This document shows, in pieces, positions 34,859 to 43,758 of a stretch of DNA of 64,000 nucleotides. Made by a program: the position numbers and the translations under genes. The notes under the pieces were generated by a model that ran no database searches, was not told where the DNA came from, and was given only the letters and a program-made list of their open reading frames with translations. Origin of the DNA: Bacillota bacterium (GTDB lineage: Bacteria > Bacillota > Limnochordia > DTU087 > JAAYGB01); NCBI GenBank assembly GCA_012727955.1, contig JAAYGB010000001.1:1-64000 (forward strand), read 5' to 3'. Within the stretch, counting starts at the first letter, position 1; every line of letters begins with the position of its first letter.

Positions 34859-35545
34859 TTACAAAGTCAGCTTTTCTCCTGGGGCCAGAATTTGACAGGC
34901 CAAATTCTCTGCCGCCAGCTTGTCCTTGAATTCCTGGGGATCCTGGGTAATTAAGGGGAAGGTGTTGTAATGCATCGGCACCGTCAACTTGGCCTGCAAC
35001 AGCTTCGCCGCGTAGACCGCGTCATCGATTCCCATCACGTAGTTATCGCCAATGGGTAGGAAGGCAACATCGATGGGATTGAGTTTTCCGATCAATTCCA
35101 TGTCCCCAAACAATCCGGTGTCGCCGGCAAAGTAGACCGTCTTACCCTCGGCCCTGTAGAGGAATCCGCAAGGGTTTCCCGTGTAAATCCCTTGACCATC
35201 AAGGGTTACCGAAGATCCATGCCAAGCGGGAGTCACCTTCACCCACCCAAAGTCAAATTGATGGGCTCCCCCGATGTGCATTGCGTGAGTCTTGGCGTCT
35301 TGCCGAGCAATGTATCCCGCCATCTCTGCCACACCCACCACTAGAGCATCGTTGGCCTTAGCTAAAGCCACCGCATCACCGAGATGATCATGATGTCCAT
35401 GGGATACCAAAATACCGTCCACTTTGAACTGTGATAAATCCTTCACCGGGCACAGGGCATTGTCGGTGATATAAGGATCACAAATCACCGAATACCCTGC
35501 AGCTTCAATCTGTACACAAGCATGACCCCAAAAGGTAATTTCCAC
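34859..35545 (-). CDS. UPF0173 metallo-beta-lactamase-fold hydrolase
   Basis: About 228 residues. The zinc motif is LVSHGHHDHLGDAVALA; the rest reads WHGSSVTLDGQ, VYFAGDTGLFGDMELIGKL and VPMHYNTFPLITQDPQEF, as in B. subtilis YtkL. Substrate unknown. GTG 35545 is chosen because AAAGGAG lies six bases before it. Same strand as trmL and mtnP with short gaps. Confidence 0.9.
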   Translation of the reverse strand: MEITFWGHACVQIEAAGYSVICDPYITDNALCPVKDLSQFKVDGILVSHGHHDHLGDAVALAKANDALVVGVAEMAGYIARQDAKTHAMHIGGAHQFDFGWVKVTPAWHGSSVTLDGQGIYTGNPCGFLYRAEGKTVYFAGDTGLFGDMELIGKLNPIDVAFLPIGDNYVMGIDDAVYAAKLLQAKLTVPMHYNTFPLITQDPQEFKDKLAAENLACQILAPGEKLTL

Positions 35546-35603
35546 ACTGGCCACTCCTTTCCACCTATCATTGTTCTACCAGCAACAAACCCAAGAGTTC
35601 GGG

Positions 35604-36110
35604 TTAAGTCAAACCGGGATATTCCAATTGGCGCAGGGCCTCATAGACAACGATGGAAACGGAATTACTCAGGTTCAAGGAACGAGCTTCGGGAAGGTCC
35701 CGCATGGGAATGCGGATAGTACTCTCCCAATTGCCCTCAAGGACCTCTTCGGAAAGGCCCCGGGTTTCTGGACCAAAAACCACCACATCGCCATGGCGGT
35801 ACTTAACTTCCGAATGAGCCCTCTTGCCCTTGGTGGTGGCATAGTAGAAATTGTGTCCCACCAGCTGCTGCCGCACTTCCTCTATACTGTCATGGATCCT
35901 CAGATCCAGCAGGTGCCAGTAATCTAGCCCAGCCCGTTTCATCCGTTTGTCATCGAGGAAAAAACCTAAAGGCCTAACTAGATGTAAGCTGCAACCGGTC
36001 AAGGCGCAGAGACGTGCCACATTTCCGGTGTTAGGGGGAATTTCAGGATTGACCATTACTACATGCAGAATCGGATCGACTACCTTGGAGTCGGAACTAG
36101 GACTTGTCAT
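35604..36110 (-). CDS. trmL: tRNA (cytidine(34)-2'-O)-methyltransferase
   Basis: 168 residues, a SPOUT knot enzyme. HVVMVNPEIPPNTGNVARLC, LHLVRPLGFFLDDKRMKRAG and LDYW open it. VVVFGPETRGL and IPMRDLPEARSLNLSNSVSI form the AdoMet knot. It methylates the wobble base of tRNA-Leu isoacceptors, including the CAA type found at 1818. First gene of the run to the kinases. Confidence 0.95.
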   Translation of the reverse strand: MTSPSSDSKVVDPILHVVMVNPEIPPNTGNVARLCALTGCSLHLVRPLGFFLDDKRMKRAGLDYWHLLDLRIHDSIEEVRQQLVGHNFYYATTKGKRAHSEVKYRHGDVVVFGPETRGLSEEVLEGNWESTIRIPMRDLPEARSLNLSNSVSIVVYEALRQLEYPGLT

Positions 36111-36188
36111 TTACTAGAATCCACCTTCCACGACAGCATTGCCGAGACATCCTGGGACTTCAGTTCGGTTCCACTGGCTACCAGAGGC

Positions 36189-36331
36189 CTAGGCGTAGAT
36201 TAGTTTCCCCGATTCTCCAGGGAAATCCTCTTGTTTGTCCCATACTTTGCCATTTGCCACCACCCTAAAACCAGGAATCACCCCCTTGGTCCAGAAAAGC
36301 TGATCCACTACCTGAAAGGGTGTGAATTGAA
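36189..36331 (-). other. open reading stretch on minus strand upstream of the namZ-like gene, possible remnant
   Basis: One minus frame reads FTPFQVVDQLFWTKGVIPGF, then RVVANGKVWDKQEDFPGESG and KLIYA to a stop at 36189. The sequence looks protein-like, but I find no start with a ribosome site and no family match; it may be a decayed gene end or chance. The gap from 36111 to 36331 holds nothing else obvious. Confidence 0.2.
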
Positions 36332-37498
36332 GTGGCAATTCCCGTTGTAATTGGGATCGATAAACTGGCGGCTGACTATGCCAGCATATTGGAAAACCGC
36401 CGGGTGGGACTGATTACTAACCAGGCTGCAGTTAACGCTAAACTGATCAGTACCGTGGATATCCTGTATAATGCCATCGGGACCCAAATGACCACCCTTT
36501 TCGCCCCGGAGCATGGAGTTCGGGGGGTACTGCCCGCGGGCGCAGAAGTTGCCGATGAGGTGGACCCCCAGACTATACTACCGGTGTATAGTCTTTACGG
36601 CGAAAACAGAGAACCAACGGCCGCGATGCTGCAGAAGGTCGAAGTGCTCATCATCGACCTGCCGGACATTGGCTGCCGGTATTGGACCTATTTGTCCACA
36701 CTGTTTTACGCCCTGCGGGCCGCTGGGCGCCATCAAATCCCCAGCATCGTTCTGGATCGACCCAATCCCATCACCGGCAGCCACGTTGCCGGGAATATCC
36801 TGGAAAAGGAATTTACCTCCTTCGTGGGTATTGCCCAAATACCCATTCGTTTTGGTATGACCATCGGTGAAATGGCCCGGCTGTTCAACGAGGTCTATGA
36901 CTTGAAGGCCGATCTCACGGTGATTACCATGGACAACTGGCAGCGAACCCTGTGGTACGATGAAACGGGACTTTCCTGGGTGGCTCCCTCTCCCAATATG
37001 CCCAGCCTCACCACCCCACTGGTCTACCCTGGAACCTGCCTCATCGAAGGCACCAACCTGTCCGAGGGGCGAGGAACGACCCAACCCTTTGAGTTGGTGG
37101 GAGCACCCTGGCTCGATGGTTGGCAGCTGGCCCAACACCTAAATACACAGGAACTGCCGGGGGTGAGATTCCGACCGGCTTCCTTTATCCCCACCTACAG
37201 CAAACACAGCAACCAACTATGTCACGGGATTCAGGTTCATGTTATCCATCGGGAAGAGTTTCAACCGGTTCGGACGGGATTGCATATCTTAGCGGCAATA
37301 AAGGAAAGGAGTAAGGGACAATTTGCATGGCTTGAGCCCACCTCCGGCACTGACCGCCCCTTCATCGATCTCTTAGCGGGAACCGACACGTTGCGCCGTG
37401 ACATCGATCGGGAACGACACCCCGACGAGATCTGGGAACAGTGGCAGGAGGAGCTGACCCCCTGGCTGGAGCTGCGACGGAAGTATTTGATCTATTGA
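36332..37498 (+). CDS. namZ: exo-beta-N-acetylmuramidase NamZ-like (DUF1343, GH171)
   Basis: 388 residues. VGLITNQAAVNAKLISTVDI, LFAPEHGVRGVLPAGAEV, VYSLYGENREPTAAML, LIIDLPDIGCRYWTYLSTL, RPNPITGSHVAGNI and GTNLSEGRGTTQPFELVGAP are all DUF1343 landmarks. NamZ removes MurNAc from the non-reducing end of peptidoglycan fragments. Unlike secreted homologues this protein starts straight into the domain with no signal peptide, so it would act on imported muropeptides. GTG start with AAAGGG upstream. The ABC importer begins 690 bases downstream on the same strand. Confidence 0.88.
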   Translation: MAIPVVIGIDKLAADYASILENRRVGLITNQAAVNAKLISTVDILYNAIGTQMTTLFAPEHGVRGVLPAGAEVADEVDPQTILPVYSLYGENREPTAAMLQKVEVLIIDLPDIGCRYWTYLSTLFYALRAAGRHQIPSIVLDRPNPITGSHVAGNILEKEFTSFVGIAQIPIRFGMTIGEMARLFNEVYDLKADLTVITMDNWQRTLWYDETGLSWVAPSPNMPSLTTPLVYPGTCLIEGTNLSEGRGTTQPFELVGAPWLDGWQLAQHLNTQELPGVRFRPASFIPTYSKHSNQLCHGIQVHVIHREEFQPVRTGLHILAAIKERSKGQFAWLEPTSGTDRPFIDLLAGTDTLRRDIDRERHPDEIWEQWQEELTPWLELRRKYLIY

Positions 37499-37716
37499 CG
37501 GATATCGGGAAATTTGGGAGAAATCCCCAGGCCCATGGCCGCTGGTCTAGAGCAGCTTTCCTAGCAAACACCCCTTCTGTTGCTATGTTGTGAAAACCCC
37601 GTAAATCCTTGGTTAAACCTTCTAGAAACCCGTTTCCTTTCCGGGCAAGGGGGAATAAAATCAATGTAGCCAGTTGATAAAAGCTAATTCCCTGGTAAAA
37701 CTAGGAGGTATATAAA

Positions 37717-37863
37717 TTGGGTGTATGGACTATTTTGAATCGACACGCGACCACTGACCTGTATTCGAAGAATATTCGGCGGCCTAACAAAGACGATTCC
37801 ATCGAACAAAGAGTCGAACGGGTCAAGGACTCCATTGCGGAGCGCATGATTGGATACTTCTAA
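37717..37863 (+). CDS. unrecognised small protein (48 residues)
   Basis: A TTG start lies eight bases after a perfect AGGAGG. The frame reads LGVWTILNRHATTDLYSKNI, then RRPNKDDSIEQRVERVKDSI and AERMIGYF, followed by TAA and a strong terminator 25 bases on. The C-terminal half is a charged amphipathic helix; no membrane segment or signal is seen. I recognise no family. Independent promoter, ribosome site and terminator signals argue that it is real. The flanking gap, 37499-38185, is otherwise without genes. Confidence 0.65.
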   Translation: MGVWTILNRHATTDLYSKNIRRPNKDDSIEQRVERVKDSIAERMIGYF

Positions 37864-37887
37864 TGCTGCAGTCTCAAAATAGTGAAT

Positions 37888-37927
37888 AGGACCGTTCCCC
37901 TCTAACCCTGGGGAATGGTCCTTTTTC
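37888..37927 (+). terminator. terminator after the 48-residue gene
   Basis: AGGACC-G-TTCCCC pairs with GGGGAA-T-GGTCCT (37888-37900 with 37910-37922), then five T. One mismatch interrupts a 12-bp stem. Confidence 0.88.
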
Positions 37928-38185
37928 CTTTCCCGCCTTTGACATCTCCTTGGCCATCCTGCCGACACTTTTTCCCAGCGTTGTCTAAAAACTGCTATGG
38001 AAGCCTTGTTACAATCCCATTACACTTAGATCTAGATTAGTTGTTGGTTGATTCTGAAGTGAGCGGAACTATCGGAATTCTTTCTTTCTTAATGGTAACA
38101 GATTCAAAGTCAGCATGCAAAACACCGAACCCGCAAAAGATAGTGGTACCAGCTACTCACTATTTGTTGCGAGGAGGCATTTTGC

Positions 38186-39973
38186 ATGAAACGCTCTTGG
38201 TTAATTCTCATCGCTGTGCTCATCGTGGCTTTGGGACTGGCCTACTTCACCGGAATGTTCGGTGGCCGGGAAGAGCCCGATGTCACTCCCGATGGTACCC
38301 ACGAGACCCGTGATCAGGGCCGTGATCGCGGTACAGGACGTCTAGTTCGAGAAGAAACTCTGTACAAGGCCGGTCATCAATGGGGACCGCCTACGAGCTT
38401 TAACCCTTTTAGTACCGCCGCTGCTTGGCCAACGGGAAATGAGGAAATCCTCTATGAGACCCTCTTTGGCTACAACTTGGTTTCCGGTAAGATGGAGCCC
38501 ATTCTCGGCAAGAGCATGGAATGGACCGATGATTCAACATTGACCGTTACCCTCCAACCAAACACCAAATGGCAAGACGGCAAGCCCTTGACGGCCGAGG
38601 ACGTGGTCTACACCTTCGAACTTGGCAAGAAGTACTCCGTCACCTTCAGTCCTGTTTGGAACTACATGACTGAAGCCAAAGTGGTGGACGATCGGACCAT
38701 CGAGCTGACCCTCAATCCCGACAATCCCCACAAGGCAATGCTGGAGGAGTATATGGGCACCATTCGGATCGTTCCAAAGCACATCTGGACAGAGGTTGAG
38801 GAAAAGGAAGGCGGAATTGTCCGGTTCGCTAACACCGAACCCGTTGGTTCCGGACCCTACAAACTCTCCTCCTACTCACAGCAACAGATTGTGATGGTAC
38901 GGGACGATGATTACTGGGGCATTCCCATCTACGGAAAGCCGGCTCCCAAGTACGTCGTCCACCCTGTCTTCAAGAGTAACGACGCCGGAAACCTGGCCCT
39001 GGAGCGAGGCGAGGTAGACTGGTCGCAAAACTTCATCCCAGAGGTTTGGAAGATGTGGGAAGACAAGAAGCTTCCCATCGGGACTTGGTTTGACGAGGAA
39101 CCATACCATCTGCCGGGTTCGATTCCAACCCTGTGGATCAATGTGAACAAGTACCCCTTAAGTCTTCCCGAGGTACGTCGGGCCCTGGCCTACTCCATTG
39201 ACTATGCCCGCATCGCGGAGACCGCGGTCTCCCGTTACTCGACGCCGGCAAAGTCCAGTATCATCATTCCCGAAGGCGTTCCCGAATCCAAGTATTATAG
39301 CGAAGAGGACGTCGAGAAATACGGATGGGAGTACAATCCCGACAAAGCTAGGGAGATCTTAGAGCAGGAGCTGGGAGCAACCAAGGGCAGTGACGGGATC
39401 TACGTACTTCCCGATGGCACCCGCCTGGGACCCTTTAAGGCTGAATGTCCCTACGGGTGGACGGACTGGATGACCAGTCTCCAAGTTGTCGCCAGCAGTG
39501 CCCGGGCCGTTGGTATCGATGTAGTTACTGAGTTTCCGGAGCAACCGGTATGGGTTGACCACCGGGATTCTGGCAACTTCGACTTGCTGATGGACACGCC
39601 CGCAGGTGCTCAGTCCCCGGCCCAACCGTGGCTGCGGATTCGGGATAGTCTAGACAACCGAGGGGTTCCTGATGCCGGCAAGGGAACGGCCTACCGCAAC
39701 TTCGGACGGTACAGCAACCCGAGAATCCATGAATTGCTGGACCAAGTTGTCGTCACCACCGATGAGAATGAGCTGAAGGAAATCTATCGTGAAATCAACC
39801 GGATCTATATGCAGGACGTCCCAACGATCCCGCTGCAGTATCGTCCCGTTGAGTTTCACGTCTTTAACGAGAAGTACTGGACTGGATTTCCCACTGCGGA
39901 CAATCCCGTCGCTCCACCGCTTCACAACTTCGCCGGGGTGAGAGTGTACTTTAACGTGAAGCCGGCGAAGTAG
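38186..39973 (+). CDS. ABC transporter substrate-binding protein, SBP family 5
   Basis: 595 residues. A hydrophobic N-terminus (RSWLILIAVLIVALGLAYF) is followed by a charged linker, then the SBP_bac_5 body: EILYETLFGYNLVSGKMEPI, WQDGKPLTAEDVVYTFELGK, VGSGPYKLSSYS, VRRALAYSIDYARIA and YREINRIYMQDVPTIPLQYR. No Cys follows the signal, so it is not a lipoprotein; it is either released or held by an uncleaved anchor. Family 5 binds peptides, nickel or oligosaccharides. Given the sugar genes nearby, a beta-oligosaccharide or muropeptide is plausible. AGGAGG precedes ATG. Confidence 0.92.
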   Translation: MKRSWLILIAVLIVALGLAYFTGMFGGREEPDVTPDGTHETRDQGRDRGTGRLVREETLYKAGHQWGPPTSFNPFSTAAAWPTGNEEILYETLFGYNLVSGKMEPILGKSMEWTDDSTLTVTLQPNTKWQDGKPLTAEDVVYTFELGKKYSVTFSPVWNYMTEAKVVDDRTIELTLNPDNPHKAMLEEYMGTIRIVPKHIWTEVEEKEGGIVRFANTEPVGSGPYKLSSYSQQQIVMVRDDDYWGIPIYGKPAPKYVVHPVFKSNDAGNLALERGEVDWSQNFIPEVWKMWEDKKLPIGTWFDEEPYHLPGSIPTLWINVNKYPLSLPEVRRALAYSIDYARIAETAVSRYSTPAKSSIIIPEGVPESKYYSEEDVEKYGWEYNPDKAREILEQELGATKGSDGIYVLPDGTRLGPFKAECPYGWTDWMTSLQVVASSARAVGIDVVTEFPEQPVWVDHRDSGNFDLLMDTPAGAQSPAQPWLRIRDSLDNRGVPDAGKGTAYRNFGRYSNPRIHELLDQVVVTTDENELKEIYREINRIYMQDVPTIPLQYRPVEFHVFNEKYWTGFPTADNPVAPPLHNFAGVRVYFNVKPAK

Positions 39974-40049
39974 AACTAATGCACATGGAAGCAGCTGGGG
40001 AAGCCTGTCTTCCCCAGCAAGCCAAATCCTTTAATATGGGTGTGAGAAT

Positions 40050-41069
40050 ATGCTAACAAGTGGATTCAGCAGATATCTTAGCAGGAAGATAGCCTGGTAC
40101 GGGCTGGCTCTGATCATCGCCATCGCACTCAACTTCTTTCTCACCCGCCTGATTCCCGGCAACCCGGTGCAGTCTATGCTCAGCCAATTGACTCAAGGCG
40201 GCGGAGTATCTAGTGAGTCCTTGGAACGATTGTATCAGACTTATATGCGGGAGTTTGGATTGGACAAACCCTTGCATGTACAGTTCTTTGAATACCTTGG
40301 CAAGGTGTTTAGGGGAGACTTGGGCACATCTTTCATGCTTTATCCCGGTAAGGTGATGAACCTCATCGGCGAAGCTCTGCCCTGGACATTGGGAATCCAG
40401 ATTCCCGCTATTTTGGTGGGATGGTTGGTGGGAAATATCCTTGGAGCCCTGGCTTCCTACAAGGGTGGAAAGTTTGACGGAACTATCTTTACAACGGCAC
40501 TGGTCTTTTCCAACATTCCTTACTACGGTTTTGCTATCTTACTGGTCTATGTCTTTGCCGCCAATCTCGGCTGGTTCCCTTTGTCCGGCGGGTACAGTAT
40601 GGGAATGTTCCCCGGATGGAATCTCGAGTTCTTTGTCGATGTCCTCCGGCACTGGACGCTACCCTTCCTCTCTATGATTCTGGTAGCCATCGGCGGACAA
40701 GCCATTGGAATGCGAGAAATGGCGGTTTACGAACTGACCTCTGATTATGTCAACTATTCTAAAGCACTTGGACTCAGGGACAAGAAGATTGTGAAGTACG
40801 TATTCCGCAATGCCATGCTGCCCCAGATTACTGGTCTGGCCTTATCCTTTGGTACTATGGTGGGTGGAGCTTTGGTTACGGAATCGGTCTTCTCCTATCC
40901 CGGCATGGGAAGTCTTCTGTTCTCGGCCATTAGGCAAAACGATTATCCGGTAATTCAAGGTGTAACCCTGATCATCACCTTGACGGTGCTGCTGGCTAAC
41001 TTCCTAGTAGACATCGCTTACGGATTCATCGACCCCCGAGTCCGAGCATCGCAGTTAGGAGAGCGATAA
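40050..41069 (+). CDS. ABC transporter permease, DppB/OppB type
   Basis: 339 residues with six or more membrane spans. The N-terminus RKIAWYGLALIIAIALNFFL and TRLIPGNPVQSML is the OppB hallmark. The ATPase-docking loop reads YVNYSKALGLRDKKIVKYVF and RNAMLPQITGLAL. It forms the channel with the next gene, two bases away. Confidence 0.94.
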   Translation: MLTSGFSRYLSRKIAWYGLALIIAIALNFFLTRLIPGNPVQSMLSQLTQGGGVSSESLERLYQTYMREFGLDKPLHVQFFEYLGKVFRGDLGTSFMLYPGKVMNLIGEALPWTLGIQIPAILVGWLVGNILGALASYKGGKFDGTIFTTALVFSNIPYYGFAILLVYVFAANLGWFPLSGGYSMGMFPGWNLEFFVDVLRHWTLPFLSMILVAIGGQAIGMREMAVYELTSDYVNYSKALGLRDKKIVKYVFRNAMLPQITGLALSFGTMVGGALVTESVFSYPGMGSLLFSAIRQNDYPVIQGVTLIITLTVLLANFLVDIAYGFIDPRVRASQLGER

Positions 41070-41070
41070 C

Positions 41071-41907
41071 ATGGCGGAAATCCTTACCCTATCCTTTAAG
41101 TCGAGACGATTCGTTGTCGGTTTCGTGCTCTTTATCCTGGTGCTTGGATTCGCCTTTGTTGGTCCAATGATTCATGATCAGGACCCTACCCAGGCCGTTG
41201 GTGGACTTTATAACGCTCCATCGGTCAAGGCCCCCCTGGGAACTGACAACCTGGGACACGACGTTCTCAGTCAGTTGATGCACGGAACCAAAACATCACT
41301 TCTGGTCGGACTCATTGCCGGAATCGTCGCCATTGTCATCGGCGTGGCCGTCGGCTCCTTGGCAGGCTATCTTGGGGGAATTGCCGACGAAATCTTGATG
41401 GGTCTGACTAACGTCTTTATTACTATTCCCCCAATCGTATTTTTGATTCTGTTGTCGGTCTCGGTGACCAACCGTTCGGCCATTGGAATGGGAGTAATCA
41501 TCGGGATGACCGGTTGGCCGTGGACAGCACGGGCTGTGCGGGCGCAAGCCTCCAGTCTGCGAACCAGAGGACACGTTGACCTGGCTAGAATCACCGGCAT
41601 TAGCACGGTGGAGATGGTCATCAAGGAAATTCTCCCCTATATGTTCTCTTATATTTTCATGGCCTTCATTCTGCAGCTGACAGGCGCAATTGCCAACGAA
41701 GCTACCTTGAGTATGTTGGGTCTTGGTCCCAGCAACGTGGTCTCCCTAGGTATGATGCTCCACTGGGCATTGCTTTGGGAAGCCGTTCGAGTCGGAGCCT
41801 GGTGGGCCTTTGTTCCACCGGTAATCTTCTTGACAGTTATTTCCTTCTCACTAATGCTGATGAACTCCGGCATGGACGAGATCTTCAATCCTAGACTAAG
41901 GAAGTAG
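41071..41907 (+). CDS. ABC transporter permease, DppC/OppC type
   Basis: 278 residues. FVGPMIHDQDPTQAVGGLYN, PLGTDNLGHDVLSQLMHGTK and SLLVGLIAGIVAIVIGVAVG are typical OppC features, as is the coupling loop LRTRGHVDLARITGISTVEM. ATG lies two bases after the previous stop, so the two are coupled. Confidence 0.94.
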   Translation: MAEILTLSFKSRRFVVGFVLFILVLGFAFVGPMIHDQDPTQAVGGLYNAPSVKAPLGTDNLGHDVLSQLMHGTKTSLLVGLIAGIVAIVIGVAVGSLAGYLGGIADEILMGLTNVFITIPPIVFLILLSVSVTNRSAIGMGVIIGMTGWPWTARAVRAQASSLRTRGHVDLARITGISTVEMVIKEILPYMFSYIFMAFILQLTGAIANEATLSMLGLGPSNVVSLGMMLHWALLWEAVRVGAWWAFVPPVIFLTVISFSLMLMNSGMDEIFNPRLRK

Positions 41908-41912
41908 ATAGC

Positions 41913-42932
41913 ATGAAGAATAAATTGCTAACTGCTAGGGATATCAAGGCATACTACCGCCTCGTGGACGGTCAGGAGGTCAAGGCCGTTGACGGAGTAT
42001 CCCTGGATTTATATGAGGACGAAGTTGTCGGTATCGCCGGAGAGTCTGGATGCGGCAAGAGCAGTTTCGCATCGGTGCTGGGTTTGACCTATAACCCACC
42101 CCTGTACGTTAACTCCGGTGAAATGTTGGTCCAAGGTAAAGATATCTTCAAAATGAACAAGGAAGAGCTCCGACGGGACATTCGCGGCCAGTATATCTCC
42201 GTGGTGCCCCAAGGAGCGATGAACGCCCTGAATCCAACACAGAAAATCGGCTCCTTCGTGATTGACGTTATTCGGGAACACTATCCCGAAAGGACGCCGG
42301 AAGAAGCTTTAAATCTGGCTCGGGAGCGGATGGAGGCCTTGGGGCTTCCCGCCCGGGTGCTGGACAGCTACCCCCACCAACTAAGTGGTGGAATGAAGCA
42401 GCGGACTATTATCGTCATCTCTACTTTGCTGAACCCGAAGGTACTCATCGCCGACGAACCAACCTCGGCTTTGGACGTCTCTTCTCAGAAGGTAGTTATT
42501 CGACTGATGCTGGAGCTGCTTCGGAAGAAGATCATTCGCAATATCGTATTCATTACCCACGAGCTGCCATTGCTGCGGCACTTCGCCGACAGGGTTGCCA
42601 TCATGTATGCTGGACAAATGGCTGAGCTGGGGCCAATGGAAGATGTGATCTTCGATCCAATGCACCCCTACACCCAAGCCCTGATGGGCTCGATGCTCAC
42701 TGCCGAGCCCGGCACTAAGAGCCGAGAAATTACGGGAATTCCCGGTGTTCCACCGGACCTGAAGAATCCGCCTAAGGGCTGTCGATTTGCCGATCGCTGC
42801 CCCTATGCAACGGAAAAATGCAGAACTGAACAACCACAACCTAGAAGGGTAGGTGATCGGACAGTATGGTGTCATTGCACGGAGCACATCAACTTGCCAC
42901 AGACAGCAACAGAAAACAGGAAGTCATCCTAG
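41913..42932 (+). CDS. oligopeptide/oligosaccharide ABC ATPase, DppD type
   Basis: 339 residues. Walker A is GIAGESGCGKSSFASVLGL, signature HQLSGGMKQRTIIV, Walker B KVLIADEPTSALDVSSQ. The C-terminal extension GIPGVPPDLKNPPKGCRFAD and RCPYATEKC holds the cysteines that bind a [4Fe-4S] cluster in DppD-type ATPases. It overlaps the next gene. Confidence 0.95.
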   Translation: MKNKLLTARDIKAYYRLVDGQEVKAVDGVSLDLYEDEVVGIAGESGCGKSSFASVLGLTYNPPLYVNSGEMLVQGKDIFKMNKEELRRDIRGQYISVVPQGAMNALNPTQKIGSFVIDVIREHYPERTPEEALNLARERMEALGLPARVLDSYPHQLSGGMKQRTIIVISTLLNPKVLIADEPTSALDVSSQKVVIRLMLELLRKKIIRNIVFITHELPLLRHFADRVAIMYAGQMAELGPMEDVIFDPMHPYTQALMGSMLTAEPGTKSREITGIPGVPPDLKNPPKGCRFADRCPYATEKCRTEQPQPRRVGDRTVWCHCTEHINLPQTATENRKSS

Positions 42933-43708
42933 AGGTCAAGAATTTGACCAAGGTCTTTGGCCTAGGCAAAAACGCTACCAAAGCCGTGAACGATGTCTCC
43001 TTCAGCGTTGGCAAAGGGGAAATTGTCTCCCTGTTAGGTGAAAGCGGCAGCGGCAAGACTACCATTGCCCGCATGCTCCTGAAGCTATCTCAACCCACTT
43101 CCGGGAGCATCGTCTTCAAGGGCCAAGATATTACCGGGATGAAGAAGTCCCGTCAGACCCGGGAGTACTGGACCCATGTCCAGGCGGTCTTTCAGGATCC
43201 CTTTTCATCCTTCAACAGTTTCTATTCTGTGCGCCGGTTCTTGACCAACTCCTTTCGCCTACTGCCCAACAGGCCAAGCCCAGAAGAACAGGAACAGCGG
43301 ATTCAAGGGGCGATGCGAAACGTTGGCCTGAACGCCAATGAGCTGCTGAGCAAGCGTCCCCATGAACTCAGCGGGGGCCAGAGGCAGAGAATCATGATCG
43401 CCCGAATCTTTCTCATTAATCCCGAGGTCCTCATCGCCGATGAGCCCACCTCGATGATTGATGCCTCCAGTCGAGCGGGAATCCTGAAAATTCTCCTGGA
43501 GATGCGAGAGAAGTTGGGCATGACCATCATCTTTATTACCCACGACATCGGCCTGGCATACTACACCAGTGATCGACTCCTGGTAATGAGTCAGGGCAAG
43601 ATCGTGGAGCAAGGCCCGGCAGACCGGATTATTGCTCATCCGCAGCATGATTACACCCAGAGACTCCTCCGGGATGTTCCGGTCCTAGAGAGAAAGTGGG
43701 ATATTTAA
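42866..43708 (+). CDS. oligopeptide/oligosaccharide ABC ATPase, DppF type
   Basis: 280 residues. Walker A is LLGESGSGKTTIARMLLKL, signature HELSGGQRQRIMIARIF, Walker B VLIADEPTSMIDASSRAGI, switch His FITHDIGLAYYTSD. The usual C-terminal oligo_HPY tail is short and ends soon after HDYTQRLLRDVPVLERKW. ATG 42866 lies nine bases after AGGTGA and overlaps the previous gene by 67 bases; no later in-frame start is convincing. Confidence 0.93.
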   Translation: MVSLHGAHQLATDSNRKQEVILEVKNLTKVFGLGKNATKAVNDVSFSVGKGEIVSLLGESGSGKTTIARMLLKLSQPTSGSIVFKGQDITGMKKSRQTREYWTHVQAVFQDPFSSFNSFYSVRRFLTNSFRLLPNRPSPEEQEQRIQGAMRNVGLNANELLSKRPHELSGGQRQRIMIARIFLINPEVLIADEPTSMIDASSRAGILKILLEMREKLGMTIIFITHDIGLAYYTSDRLLVMSQGKIVEQGPADRIIAHPQHDYTQRLLRDVPVLERKWDI

Positions 43709-43712
43709 GACT

Positions 43713-43755
43713 AAAGCCAGCCCCTCCATCCCAGTGGGATAGAGACGCTGGCTTT
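43713..43755. terminator. bidirectional terminator between importer and sulfatase genes
   Basis: AAAGCCAGC (43713-43721) pairs with GCTGGCTTT (43747-43755) with an inner ATCCC/GGGAT stem. T runs follow on the plus strand, and the convergent sulfatase stop is four bases away. Confidence 0.88.
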
Positions 43756-43758
43756 TTG

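Noticed and set aside
36111-36331. SAM riboswitch ahead of the trmL-mtnP-mtnA run
   Set aside because: I looked for the S-box core and kink-turn and saw none upstream of trmL or in the short gap before mtnP.
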